Source: a virus
Virus record (IMG/VR): IMGVR_UViG_3300045971_000208
Span: 1-64,000 of that record
DNA length: 64,000 nt
Reading direction: 5' to 3' (one strand)
In this document: piece by piece, positions 7,379 through 14,704 of the stretch
Layout: each line of letters begins with the position of its first letter
Numbering within the stretch: position 1 is the first letter of the stretch
Made by a program: the position numbers and the translations under genes
The notes under the pieces: generated by a model
Told to the model about the DNA's origin: nothing
Databases searched by the model: none
Seen by the model: only the letters and a program-made list of their open reading frames with translations

Positions 7379-7672
7379 ATGTCTTACGTCATCTTCAACA
7401 AGGAAACAACCGAATTCTTTCGTGTTTGGCGCCAAGGTTACTGGCAAGATGCCAAGTATGCTGATGAAGGTGCTGCAAAGACTGCAATGACCAAGCTCAC
7501 AAAGGCTGGCAAGATCGATCCCTCGAAGTTTTCCATCATGGAAATGTCCGAGTTCAAGAAGATCGAGAAGACTGAAACGGTTTACAGCTTGATGTCTGGT
7601 AAGCCAGTGGTCCAATCGGTTAACACTCCCCTCTGCTGCGATCCTTCCAGCGAAACTTACTGGTGTATGTAA
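7379..7672 (+). CDS. Hypothetical protein, 97 aa
   Basis: SD AAGGAG lies 10 bases upstream. MSYVIFNKETTEFFRVWRQG and DEGAAKTAMTKLTKAGK resemble a small alpha/beta domain in many T4-like phages that reports on a 'WQ..KYA.E..AKAA.TRL' pattern. The C-terminus has CC and C residues. Function unknown. Confidence 0.75.
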   Translation: MSYVIFNKETTEFFRVWRQGYWQDAKYADEGAAKTAMTKLTKAGKIDPSKFSIMEMSEFKKIEKTETVYSLMSGKPVVQSVNTPLCCDPSSETYWCM

Positions 7673-7673
7673 C

Positions 7674-7928
7674 ATGAACTTCAAACGAAAACTCACTATC
7701 GCGAAAACGGCTCAGGAATTTCTCAATCGAGCAATCGCTGAGATGGAATGTGGTAAGGATGGAAATAAGTATGACTACGATTTGTGGCATGCTTTCAAAG
7801 ACTTGAAGAGTATCCAAGATCAAGAAGATGTTCAAGAAGCACTCGATGCTCCACTTCCAATCCTGCTGGATGATGTTGAACCACCTGATGAATCGACTGG
7901 ATTCTCCCTCTTTGGTGATTTGAAATGA
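7674..7928 (+). CDS. Hypothetical protein, 84 aa
   Basis: Helical N-terminus (MNFKRKLTIAKTAQEFLNRA), then an acidic Pro-rich tail (ILLDDVEPPDEST). No SD is visible; coupling to the gene ending two bases earlier is likely. Not recognised. Confidence 0.65.
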   Translation: MNFKRKLTIAKTAQEFLNRAIAEMECGKDGNKYDYDLWHAFKDLKSIQDQEDVQEALDAPLPILLDDVEPPDESTGFSLFGDLK

Positions 7929-8107
7929 ACACAATGCTTGTTTGGTTTTTGGTTTCTGTTGGTGGAAATTACAGTGGCGTAATGAACTACTCTCCACCTT
8001 TTGCTACACTCCAAGAATGTGAGCGCGTGCAGAAGATCATCAAAGATGGAGACAACATTGCTTATAAGTTTCACACCCAGTGTATTCAAATGACGGTGGT
8101 CAAATAG
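7925..8107 (+). CDS. Small exported or membrane-anchored protein, 60 aa
   Basis: ATGA overlap with the previous gene. It starts MNTMLVWFLVSVGGNYSGV, a signal-peptide-like hydrophobic stretch without a basic n-region, followed by a small domain with two cysteines (LQECERVQK, HTQCIQM) that could form a disulphide in the periplasm. Function unknown. Confidence 0.65.
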   Translation: MNTMLVWFLVSVGGNYSGVMNYSPPFATLQECERVQKIIKDGDNIAYKFHTQCIQMTVVK

Positions 8108-8150
8108 TTTATTATTCAGGTAAAGCACTTAAAAATAGAACATTTTACTA

Positions 8151-8179
8151 TGTACATTCCGCAGGTTGCAGGGTATAAT
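8151..8179 (+). promoter_or_regulatory. Sigma70-like promoter of the CAGGTT-spacer family
   Basis: TGTACA (8151-8156), 17-base spacer with CAGGTTG, TATAAT (8174-8179). Confidence 0.85.
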
Positions 8180-8207
8180 AACTCATCAAACGGAAAAAGG
8201 AAGTAAA

Positions 8208-8390
8208 ATGGAAGATGATGTCGTGATTGTTGCTCCTGGAGACTATATCAAGACCCCTCTCGGTCTGATCTTGGTTGAGGAAGTTCGACTTGACTTCGAT
8301 GTTCTGGCTGCCTTTCTGGCAAACGGTGAAGTGATCGCGGTCAATACGCTCACTCTCGAAGATGTCTTTCTGGAATCTGAGGTCATCTAA
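8208..8390 (+). CDS. Hypothetical protein, 60 aa
   Basis: ATG 8208 has AGGAAG at good distance and lies 29 bases after the -10 box; an earlier in-frame start at 8166 would lie inside the promoter. The acidic, hydrophobic product (MEDDVVIVAPGDYIKTPLG) is beta-rich. Monocistronic between two promoters. Not recognised. Confidence 0.7.
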   Translation: MEDDVVIVAPGDYIKTPLGLILVEEVRLDFDVLAAFLANGEVIAVNTLTLEDVFLESEVI

Positions 8391-8420
8391 TCCTGTTACA
8401 CTTTGTTACTAAAATAACTG

Positions 8421-8449
8421 TGTACATTTGACAGGTTACAGAGTATAAT
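8421..8449 (+). promoter_or_regulatory. Sigma70-like promoter with start codon at +1
   Basis: TGTACA (8421-8426), 17-base spacer with CAGGTTA, TATAAT (8444-8449). The A of the next ATG is exactly seven bases after the -10 box. GTTACA and GTTAC lie upstream. Confidence 0.85.
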
Positions 8450-8455
8450 ACATTT

Positions 8456-8701
8456 ATGAAAACGAAACAACTCTTAAACGGTAAATGGGTCTATGCTGAA
8501 GCTTCGGAACCTCTGAAGATTGGCGATAAGGTCGAGTTTACCTGCAATGGTGCTGGACGTGGCGGACACTACAATGTGACTGCTATCGTGACTGGTATCA
8601 AACGCAAGACTTTTACGACACTCGAGGCTAATGGTTCTTATCGTCCAGGAACAATCTGGAAGCTGAATCTGAACACCGAAAATCTTTTTGTAAACCGCTA
8701 A
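8456..8701 (+). CDS. Hypothetical protein, 81 aa, from a leaderless mRNA
   Basis: The ATG at 8456 is the predicted transcription start, so no SD can exist. The frame is clearly coding: MKTKQLLNGKWVYAEASEPL, then GDKVEFTCNGAGRGGHYNVTAIVTG-type beta strands, resembling a small KOW/SH3-like barrel. No family recognised. The stop overlaps the promoter at 8710 by proximity only. Confidence 0.7.
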   Translation: MKTKQLLNGKWVYAEASEPLKIGDKVEFTCNGAGRGGHYNVTAIVTGIKRKTFTTLEANGSYRPGTIWKLNLNTENLFVNR

Positions 8702-8709
8702 AATAACTG

Positions 8710-8738
8710 TTTACATTCCACAGGTTACGTGTTATAAT
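8710..8738 (+). promoter_or_regulatory. Sigma70-like promoter of the CAGGTT-spacer family
   Basis: TTTACA (8710-8715), 17-base spacer with CAGGTTA, TATAAT (8733-8738). Confidence 0.85.
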
Positions 8739-8748
8739 TACTTATCGA

Positions 8749-8769
8749 TTGATTAACTTAGAAAGTTTA
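8749..8769 (+). repeat. 5' leader element, copy 2 of 2
   Basis: Identical over 21 bases to 3904-3924; see that entry. It ends one base before the ATG at 8771. Confidence 0.8.
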
Positions 8770-8770
8770 T

Positions 8771-9232
8771 ATGCTGAAACAAATCGCTGAAATCACTGGT
8801 CTCCGTTACAACGAACAAGACACCATCGCAATGGGTCTCTTGAACCGCATTGCTAACTACATTCCCGCTGGCATCAAGGTCGAAGACACCTACTTTGACC
8901 GCATGGTTCTTCAAGCTGAAGACCGCGTGAATGCCGAAGGTAACCTCTGCATCGTGAACCTCGTCAAGACGATCACTGCCGAACCAGTTGCCAAGGTTCT
9001 GAAGATCAAGTCCAGCCCTAAGGGTGCTCGCATCAAGGTTGCTGCAGTCAATGGAGTTCGCTTCAGCTTCGGCCCAATCTGGAATACTTCGGTTATCAAG
9101 GGTAAGGGTATCGCATTGGTTGAAGCCAACCGTGTGAAGCTCAATCACCAAGCTGAAATGCTGGGTATCTCGGCTCCTGAAAAGATGGAAGCTGTTGCTC
9201 TTGCTGCTGTTATGGCCCCAATGGTTGCTTAA
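8771..9232 (+). CDS. Hypothetical protein, 153 aa
   Basis: Begins MLKQIAEITGLRYNEQDTIA; the middle (VKTITAEPVAKVLKIKSSPK) and GVRFSFGPIW are beta-rich and basic. The codon use is biased towards C-ending codons, as in the AAA+ gene that has the same leader, suggesting high expression. Not recognised. First gene of an operon that probably runs to 10249. Confidence 0.75.
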   Translation: MLKQIAEITGLRYNEQDTIAMGLLNRIANYIPAGIKVEDTYFDRMVLQAEDRVNAEGNLCIVNLVKTITAEPVAKVLKIKSSPKGARIKVAAVNGVRFSFGPIWNTSVIKGKGIALVEANRVKLNHQAEMLGISAPEKMEAVALAAVMAPMVA

Positions 9233-9241
9233 GGAAAAATC

Positions 9242-9508
9242 ATGATCACCACGATTGTTGCCGGTTTTGAAGTTCTTGCTGCAGATGGAGATGGCCGTGG
9301 TGAAAGTCATGTTGCCTACTTCAACAATGAAAAGGCTGCTAAGCAACTTGCAGCAACGAGCCCAGGCTGGATGAGAGTTCAGCCTTTTGAAAAGTCTTTT
9401 GCTATCTGTGCGACCCTCGTTGAATACATGCAGGAAAAGAACGAAGAAATAAAAGCTCGAGCTTTGGCTAAACTTACTGTTGAAGAACGTTCTGCTCTAG
9501 GAGTTTGA
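9242..9508 (+). CDS. Hypothetical protein, 88 aa
   Basis: SD AAGGAA. MITTIVAGFEVLAADGDGRG, a short beta-hairpin-like start, then a helical C-terminus. Not recognised. Confidence 0.7.
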   Translation: MITTIVAGFEVLAADGDGRGESHVAYFNNEKAAKQLAATSPGWMRVQPFEKSFAICATLVEYMQEKNEEIKARALAKLTVEERSALGV

Positions 9509-9510
9509 AG

Positions 9511-9756
9511 ATGTCCGATATCAAAAACATGGTTCGTAAAGTGGGTGGACGGTTCTATACTGAAAACCTCATGAGCAACCCAGTTCAAGTCCGTGAAAGT
9601 GTGACGATGACTGTTGAGCAACTCAATGATTTTGTGAAAGCAATAGTTGATGTGTGTTTGGAGATTGCAGAGCCAATGCCTGGCTCTACAGATATTGACG
9701 ACCGCGCCCGTGGTTGGATTTGTGATCAAATGAAAACTGAATTTGGAGTATTGTGA
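9511..9756 (+). CDS. Hypothetical protein, 81 aa
   Basis: ATG 9511 has GGAG seven bases upstream and is preferred to the in-frame TTG 9505. Two predicted helices (VEQLNDFVKAIVDVCLEIAE). Not recognised. Confidence 0.7.
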   Translation: MSDIKNMVRKVGGRFYTENLMSNPVQVRESVTMTVEQLNDFVKAIVDVCLEIAEPMPGSTDIDDRARGWICDQMKTEFGVL

Positions 9757-9968
9757 TGGCAGTTACTATTGATATGGTCTTCAATATCTGGAACGAAGAT
9801 GGTTACGGATACGAAGTTGGTCCTGATGCTGACACTGGATTGGCCCTTGAGGTTCGCTATTACGAAGAGAGTTTTGGAACCAAAATTCGTCAGCGCATGA
9901 CCTTCCAAAAGGAAGATGCACTTGCAATTGCTGAAGCCTTTACGAAACTCGCTAAGGAAATGAAATGA
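9756..9968 (+). CDS. Hypothetical protein, 70 aa
   Basis: ATG 9756 overlaps the previous stop (TGATG) and has GGAG upstream; GTG 9753 is the in-frame alternative. Acidic alpha/beta protein ending in a helix (EDALAIAEAFTKLAKEMK). Not recognised. Confidence 0.7.
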   Translation: MAVTIDMVFNIWNEDGYGYEVGPDADTGLALEVRYYEESFGTKIRQRMTFQKEDALAIAEAFTKLAKEMK

Positions 9969-10249
9969 AAAATGCATTTGACAATCGCATGACAGATAAT
10001 CTGAATCAGTTCCGAGCTGAAGATGCTAGGAAAATGGTTAATGATGCCCACAGTTTGGATGGTGAATACAAGCGCAACGAAACAGTTGCTATCCTGAATA
10101 ATATCAAGGAAGCTGCTAATAAAGGTCTCTCAGTAATTACCGTAAGCAATACTGACGGTATTGTTGAAGCTCGTTTGAATAGCTTGGGTTTTTCAACCAA
10201 GATCACCTACGAACAGCGTGACGGCGATTACATGACGATCACTTGGTAA
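9965..10249 (+). CDS. Hypothetical protein, 94 aa
   Basis: ATGA overlap. The pattern ETVAILNNIKEAANKGL-SVITVS and a C-terminal YEQRDGDYMTITW resembles a small T4-like phage family in which a helix is followed by a beta-hairpin; no function is known to me. Confidence 0.7.
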   Translation: MKNAFDNRMTDNLNQFRAEDARKMVNDAHSLDGEYKRNETVAILNNIKEAANKGLSVITVSNTDGIVEARLNSLGFSTKITYEQRDGDYMTITW

Positions 10250-10256
10250 TAAATAA
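10248..10256 (+). promoter_or_regulatory. Late-type promoter motif AATAAATAA
   Basis: Matches the T4 late consensus TATAAATA at seven of eight positions and overlaps the end of the previous gene. The ATG at 10281 follows 25 bases later. Confidence 0.4.
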
Positions 10257-10280
10257 CCGATAACGAAAAGGAATACTATC

Positions 10281-10454
10281 ATGGGTGGAAAAGCAACATC
10301 GATTTATCTGACCGTCTGTCCTAAAGGCAGCCACATCAGTGTCCTGAAGAAAGTTTTCTTCGAGGCTAAAGCCTATAACGAATTCGTAAAGGATCCGCTC
10401 TTTATTGAGAAGTATCCTAAGGATAAGTTTGACATCATCAAAGAGACCTACTAA
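10281..10454 (+). CDS. Hypothetical protein, 57 aa
   Basis: SD AAGGAA. The product (MGGKATSIYLTVCPKGSHIS, then KKVFFEAKAYNEFVKDP) is a small alpha/beta protein. Not recognised. Confidence 0.65.
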   Translation: MGGKATSIYLTVCPKGSHISVLKKVFFEAKAYNEFVKDPLFIEKYPKDKFDIIKETY

Positions 10455-10455
10455 C

Positions 10456-10692
10456 ATGTCAAACTTTGAACTACTTGATGCAGTAGAAACCCAGATCATC
10501 CGTCTGGGTGAGTTGACTAATCTCTATAATGTAATCGTTAATGGGATGCCTACTTCACAACCTGAAGAAATTCTGAGTTCAATTCAGTATATCCAGGGTT
10601 CGCTTGAAGATATTAATATGCATCTTGCTGTTGACTTCCAGATACTACACAATGTGGTAATGAAGAATGAAAACTCTGACCGAAATTTTTGA
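10456..10692 (+). CDS. Hypothetical helical protein, 78 aa
   Basis: ATG 10456 follows the previous stop; an earlier in-frame start at 10405 would run through the preceding gene. MSNFELLDAVETQIIRLGEL suggests a coiled-coil. Not recognised. Confidence 0.65.
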   Translation: MSNFELLDAVETQIIRLGELTNLYNVIVNGMPTSQPEEILSSIQYIQGSLEDINMHLAVDFQILHNVVMKNENSDRNF

Positions 10693-10939
10693 AGAATTTA
10701 CTCCTGAACAGCAGGCTGCTATTGTTGCTCGTGCTCAGGAGTTGGTTGGTAACGATTTAGTTTATCGTCTTCGCAAACGTGCGGAAATACGCCGCCAAAT
10801 CTCTTCACGAAAGAGTGTGCAAGAAGGTAAGCCTGATAGAATAGCAGACCTTCTTGAAGAGGCTGCAAATGAAATAGAACGGCATCGTAAAGATAATGAT
10901 GCAAGATATAATGAAGAGCTTCACCGCTCGTCTTGGTAA
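10667..10939 (+). CDS. Hypothetical helical protein, 90 aa
   Basis: Overlaps the previous gene by 26 bases. MKTLTEIFEEFTPEQQAAIV and a charged C-terminal helix (EEAANEIERHRKDNDARY). An HTH-like first half is possible but not clear. Function unknown. Confidence 0.65.
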   Translation: MKTLTEIFEEFTPEQQAAIVARAQELVGNDLVYRLRKRAEIRRQISSRKSVQEGKPDRIADLLEEAANEIERHRKDNDARYNEELHRSSW

Positions 10940-10945
10940 ATAGAA

Positions 10946-11515
10946 ATGGCAAATAAGTTTTTTACATCTGACCTTCATTTTGGTCATGAAAATATTATAA
11001 GGTTCTGTAATAGACCTTACCAATCAGCTCGTCAAATGGACGAGGATTTGATTTACAACTGGAACAATGCTATTCAGCCAAATGATATTGTCTATGTTTT
11101 GGGGGACGTGTTCTTCTGTAATCAAGATGAAGCAAAGACTATCCTAAACCGTTTGAATGGTAAGAAGAGACTTGTTCTCGGTAACCACGATAAGGTTATT
11201 CGCAATCAAAAACCTATTCAGTATCTATTCGAGGAAATTCTCCCCGACCTTTATACTGAATACATTGATGGTGTAATGGTTCACATGTGCCACTATCCAA
11301 TGCATTCTTGGAACAAAGCTTTTCATGGGGCGTACATGCTTCATGGACATGTTCATAGCCCTGTTGCTACCGATGGAAAGGTTCGTCGCTACGATGTAGG
11401 CGTGGATGCTAATAGTTATGCACCAGTTAGGTGGGAAACAATCAAGAAGACACTCGACGGTATTCCAGCTGGAGAACCAGATAACATCAGATCAAACAGA
11501 AACACAGAGAAATAA
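10946..11515 (+). CDS. Calcineurin-like metallophosphoesterase
   Basis: All metal-binding motifs are present: D9-L-H11 (SDLHFGH), G53-D54 (LGDVFF), G79-N80-H81-D82 and H133-G-H135-V-H137. At 189 aa it is a single-domain enzyme of the YfcE/phage type. It hydrolyses phosphodiester or phosphomonoester bonds with two metal ions; cyclic nucleotides, nucleotides or RNA 3' ends are possible substrates. It lies directly before a NUDIX gene, so both may clear nucleotide compounds. Confidence 0.85.
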   Translation: MANKFFTSDLHFGHENIIRFCNRPYQSARQMDEDLIYNWNNAIQPNDIVYVLGDVFFCNQDEAKTILNRLNGKKRLVLGNHDKVIRNQKPIQYLFEEILPDLYTEYIDGVMVHMCHYPMHSWNKAFHGAYMLHGHVHSPVATDGKVRRYDVGVDANSYAPVRWETIKKTLDGIPAGEPDNIRSNRNTEK

Positions 11516-11517
11516 TC

Positions 11518-11955
11518 ATGCCAAGCTTTTTAGATGAGATTGCCCACACACTTGCAGCACACCCAGCAAGCGGTGAATTCCGCGCAGCGGGGGTCTTGAT
11601 CAAGTCAATACAAACTAATCGTTATCTATTCGTGCAGCGGGGCGACCACGTCAAGCAAGCCCGAACTTGGGCAGGCTTTGGTGGTGAGATTGATCCTGGT
11701 GAAACCCCTGAAGATGCAATCATTCGAGAGCTTGAAGAAGAAGCTGGATTTACAAATGCTGTGAAGCTAAAGAAAGTTTACACATTTGTTAATGGTGGAT
11801 TTACTTATCACAACTACATTGGTACAGTGTGGAATGAGTTTGAACCTAAACTCAACTGGGAAAACATGGCTTACATTTGGTGTAATGTGAATGATCTGCC
11901 AGAGCCATTGCACCCTGGTATCAAAGAGATGCTAAAGACGGTCAAACTGGCCTGA
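11518..11955 (+). CDS. NUDIX hydrolase
   Basis: A canonical Nudix box runs from G56 to F78 (GEIDPGETPED ... RELEEEAGF), with every Gly and Glu in place. The enzyme cleaves nucleoside diphosphate-linked compounds. In T4, NudE hydrolyses Ap3A, FAD and ADP-ribose; whether this is the same specificity is unknown. 145 aa, three bases after the phosphoesterase gene; its 3' end overlaps a convergent minus-strand gene by 24 bases. Confidence 0.9.
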   Translation: MPSFLDEIAHTLAAHPASGEFRAAGVLIKSIQTNRYLFVQRGDHVKQARTWAGFGGEIDPGETPEDAIIRELEEEAGFTNAVKLKKVYTFVNGGFTYHNYIGTVWNEFEPKLNWENMAYIWCNVNDLPEPLHPGIKEMLKTVKLA

Positions 11956-12324
11956 TAGTGATTTGTATGCAGTAGCTTGTTGTTTTACTTCAAGCGCTGC
12001 TTTATCTTCCCACGTCATTTTCTTCCAGTCTTTATCTGAGATGTTCCAGTTCGTCTCGGGAAAGCCCATCCAATATCCACCCTTCTTTTGCTTTCCTTCT
12101 GGGTTGGTGATAGCCATTGTCCCAAATCGCTGAGCGCCCATCGCTTGTTCTTCGCCCTTCGGCGTTTGTCCTACTATACGGATGGTGTAGCCTTCCTTAT
12201 CAGTATAAGCTGCTAATATTTTTCTTGGAGGTATTGGTCCTTTGCTTGCACCTGGAGACTTCCATAGTTCGCCTGGCTTATTATGGGTGCCGTCAAACTC
12301 AAGCAAGAACTGTTTGAAGTTCAT
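11932..12324 (-). CDS. Putative capsid-targeted protein, 130 aa
   Basis: The N-terminus MNFKQFLLEFDG has the FKQF leader followed by an LLE protease site. The rest is unrecognised, with many Gly, Lys and Trp residues (GGYWMGFPETNWNISDKDWKK). Last gene of the minus-strand operon; ATGA overlap with the gene upstream of it. Expected to be packaged in the head. Confidence 0.6.
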   Translation of the reverse strand: MNFKQFLLEFDGTHNKPGELWKSPGASKGPIPPRKILAAYTDKEGYTIRIVGQTPKGEEQAMGAQRFGTMAITNPEGKQKKGGYWMGFPETNWNISDKDWKKMTWEDKAALEVKQQATAYKSLSGQFDRL

Positions 12325-12914
12325 AGCTCTTTACCTTGCCAGTAAATCTTTCCTATCTTACCAACTGGGTATAGGTAGTTACCGCCTTGACATTTGATCA
12401 TGTTCTTTCTAAGCTGATCAAAGAACTTCTCATTCAAATCACGAGCCTTTAAACCACCTCTTGGAAAGAACCCAACTGGGAATGGTTTATTGTCTGCTAG
12501 TAAGCCATAAGCTCCAGCACGAGCACGACCTTCATGGCCTGAAATTGTTATCTCTAATTCATCTCCATCATCAAATCCTGGGTTGATCTTGAATTCAATC
12601 CAAGGTGTTGCGATTGGACATCCAGCTTCAACATACTTCTTAATGCGTTGTAAATCTTCCGATCTGTCAGCTTGAGTAGCCATCTTCAAGAATATTGTTG
12701 GAGCTATATAGGCCACAAAACCTTCATACACGACATTCTGTCCCATAGGAGTAGAACCCATACCCTTTGGATTGCTGAATGGAACCCCATTGCACATGTA
12801 GGAGTCTTCAATATTATCAGGGCTAGGAGCTGGTAAAGCTTTCAACTGTTCAGGAGTATACTTGAATGGCTCTTCGTCGAACTGTCTAGCTTCTAAAAAT
12901 TCTTTAAATCTCAT
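12321..12914 (-). CDS. Putative capsid-targeted protein with HEGRARA motif, 197 aa
   Basis: The leader is MRFKEFLEARQF, with FLE as probable protease site (here L-E lies one residue off the strict L-x-E rule; EFLEA is like the T4 leader). The body contains GCPIATPWIEF and ISGHEGRARAGAYGLL; H-E-G-R-x-R-A resembles the G-x-HR loop of ParB/sulfiredoxin-like nucleotide-binding folds, which is only a suggestion. Second to last in the minus-strand operon. Confidence 0.55.
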   Translation of the reverse strand: MRFKEFLEARQFDEEPFKYTPEQLKALPAPSPDNIEDSYMCNGVPFSNPKGMGSTPMGQNVVYEGFVAYIAPTIFLKMATQADRSEDLQRIKKYVEAGCPIATPWIEFKINPGFDDGDELEITISGHEGRARAGAYGLLADNKPFPVGFFPRGGLKARDLNEKFFDQLRKNMIKCQGGNYLYPVGKIGKIYWQGKEL

Positions 12915-13588
12915 ATCTTCAAATCCAAAAGCTTCTTCAATTTTTCCATCATAATGCCGTGTGAACGAACTGCAATATAGCTTGAGCCTGTTAGAAGAAT
13001 ATCTTCATACTGATCTTTGATAACTGTTGCTAAATCATTTGAAGATGTTAGGCTCCATGGATCCATAGTCTTGAGTTCATCTACAATAACTTTCTGAACT
13101 TCATTATCTGACATTTCATCAAAATCAACATCATGCTTCCAACGAAGATTACTTAGTTTATAGAATGTGTATGAGTCCTTGAACTCTTTGAATACGGTTA
13201 CTGTCCAACCATTTTTAGGGAAGATAACATAGGGTGTTCCCCAGTCACTTGCAATGCTAGTAGATGTGGTGCAGAAGATTGCATTCTTACGAGTAGCTTT
13301 TAGCCCAACCTTTATGAAGCTCTTGTGAAGCTGTTCATGCCAATCGGGATTCATCTCAAGAGATAATCTTTCCTGCCTAATTTGGGTGATAACTACTTGA
13401 TCATTTGCGCCCTTAATGCCACGATAGATAGGGTCACCCGCCTTTTGATAAGCCGCAATAATGTCAGAGCACTGTGCTTTCAAAATGGCAGCTAGGTCCT
13501 CAACTTTATTAACCTTGGTGATTTCCTTTTCTTTAGGGTCAGCTAGGTTATGGATTGCATGCGGATCAAAAAGCTCAGCTACTTTCAT
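12911..13588 (-). CDS. Predicted ADP-ribosyltransferase with head-targeting-like leader
   Basis: The three ART motifs appear in order: R56 (PIYRGIKG), the STS-type motif at 108-111 (CTTSTSIASDW), and Q193-Y-E195 in DQYEDILLTGSSYIAV. The Q-x-E form is that of C3-like enzymes, which modify Asn, Thr or Cys rather than Arg, but this rule has exceptions. The N-terminus MKVAELFDPH resembles the other leaders (K-V-x-[ED]-L-F) but no clear [LI]-x-E site follows. T4 Alt is a packaged ART acting on host RNA polymerase, so a similar role is inferred. Confidence 0.7.
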   Translation of the reverse strand: MKVAELFDPHAIHNLADPKEKEITKVNKVEDLAAILKAQCSDIIAAYQKAGDPIYRGIKGANDQVVITQIRQERLSLEMNPDWHEQLHKSFIKVGLKATRKNAIFCTTSTSIASDWGTPYVIFPKNGWTVTVFKEFKDSYTFYKLSNLRWKHDVDFDEMSDNEVQKVIVDELKTMDPWSLTSSNDLATVIKDQYEDILLTGSSYIAVRSHGIMMEKLKKLLDLKI

Positions 13589-14409
13589 TTCAACATGTCC
13601 ATTACTGATTTGTGAAGCTGCTTAGCACGGGAGAAAATCATCTTAGCAAATTTTGCTTTAGCATTTGGTTCTTTACCCATAAGTTCTACAAAGTTTGCAT
13701 AGTTAGTTGGGATAGAACCCCATGAACCATAAGCTGCTGCATTGTTAACACGAAGCCACTCTTCCATAGTCTCACGTTTGAAACCTCTCTTGACCAAAGC
13801 TTCAAGAGCTTCGGCTGCACCAACAGCTCGCTCACGTTCTGACTTATCAAATGTGTATTGCTTGTCAGTCTTTAGCTTGCGAAGGTTAGCGAAGATGTCA
13901 TCAAGGTAACCTTCTACTTGCTTCTTTAGTTGAGGACCAAATGTAGCGTTCATGTAGTCTAGAATTTTTTCGGTGCCGCCTTGGTTAGCTGCGCGAATAT
14001 CGCCACCCTTTGCTTGACCACGGGTTGTATCGAAGCTGCTGCTATACTTCAAGAAGAAGTATTTTCCAGTAGGGAAGCTTTGGAATGCTTTCTCTTTTGT
14101 TCCGACGAAACTAAACCCTCCACCCTTTTGATCGCTTGTAATCAAACCAACATCACCCTTACCAGACATTGAATAGTTGTCACGGATGAAGCCAACAGCT
14201 GCAAACTTACCATCAGCACCTTGGGAAAGGACTACACCAGTCTTTAGCATTGCAATTGTAGGCTTTGACTTCAAAAGTTCAGGGAGCTCGTAAGCATCCA
14301 GATTATAGGCTTTGTAAACTTTATTGATGAAAGCCTTTGGAAACACTGAAGAAATCGGTGGGGCAACTTTTTCTGTTACAATTGACTCGAATAAATCGCT
14401 AACTTTCAT
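13585..14409 (-). CDS. Putative capsid-targeted protein, 274 aa
   Basis: First gene of the minus-strand operon, with AGGAGA before the ATG. The leader is MKVSDLFESIVTEKV, where VTE or IVTE could be the cleavage site. The body has a beta-rich half (AAVGFIRDNYSMSGKGD) and a helical C-terminus (GYLDDIFANLRKL ... RAKQLHKSVMDML). No family recognised. Confidence 0.6.
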   Translation of the reverse strand: MKVSDLFESIVTEKVAPPISSVFPKAFINKVYKAYNLDAYELPELLKSKPTIAMLKTGVVLSQGADGKFAAVGFIRDNYSMSGKGDVGLITSDQKGGGFSFVGTKEKAFQSFPTGKYFFLKYSSSFDTTRGQAKGGDIRAANQGGTEKILDYMNATFGPQLKKQVEGYLDDIFANLRKLKTDKQYTFDKSERERAVGAAEALEALVKRGFKRETMEEWLRVNNAAAYGSWGSIPTNYANFVELMGKEPNAKAKFAKMIFSRAKQLHKSVMDMLK

Positions 14410-14430
14410 GAAATCTCTCCTAAAATGTTA

Positions 14431-14442
14431 CAATATTTATTG
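14431..14442 (-). promoter_or_regulatory. Late-type promoter motif for the minus-strand operon
   Basis: On the minus strand this reads CAATAAATATTG, containing ATAAATA, 22 bases upstream of the ATG at 14409. It lies back to back with the early promoter at 14462. Confidence 0.45.
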
Positions 14443-14461
14443 AAATCTGCGCAAATAAGTG

Positions 14462-14490
14462 TGTACTTTTAGCAGGTTGCAGTGTATAAT
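14462..14490 (+). promoter_or_regulatory. Sigma70-like promoter of the CAGGTT-spacer family
   Basis: TGTACT (14462-14467), 17-base spacer with CAGGTTG, TATAAT (14485-14490). Confidence 0.85.
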
Positions 14491-14521
14491 TACTTATCGG
14501 TTGGTTATAATAGGAACTTAA

Positions 14522-14695
14522 ATGGAAACAGTTTTTTCGGTTGCTAAAGAGCTTGAAGTTGAATTGTCGGAAAATTATTCTGATGCAAGACTTCGTAAGA
14601 TCATATTCGACTATGGAATGGATTCTACTGACCTTACTCGCAAAGAAATGATCCAGGAGATTGTCGATCTGGAAGTTTACGCTTTCACTCACTAA
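14522..14695 (+). CDS. Hypothetical protein, 57 aa
   Basis: SD AGGAA. Begins METVFSVAKELEVELSENYS; helical and acidic with LRKIIFDYGMDSTDLTRKE. Not recognised. Confidence 0.65.
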   Translation: METVFSVAKELEVELSENYSDARLRKIIFDYGMDSTDLTRKEMIQEIVDLEVYAFTH

Positions 14696-14704
14696 GGATT
14701 AGAA

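Noticed and set aside
8753-9346. A 197-codon minus-strand open frame
   Set aside because: Antisense to the gene at 8771, which has a promoter and conserved leader; no independent signal.
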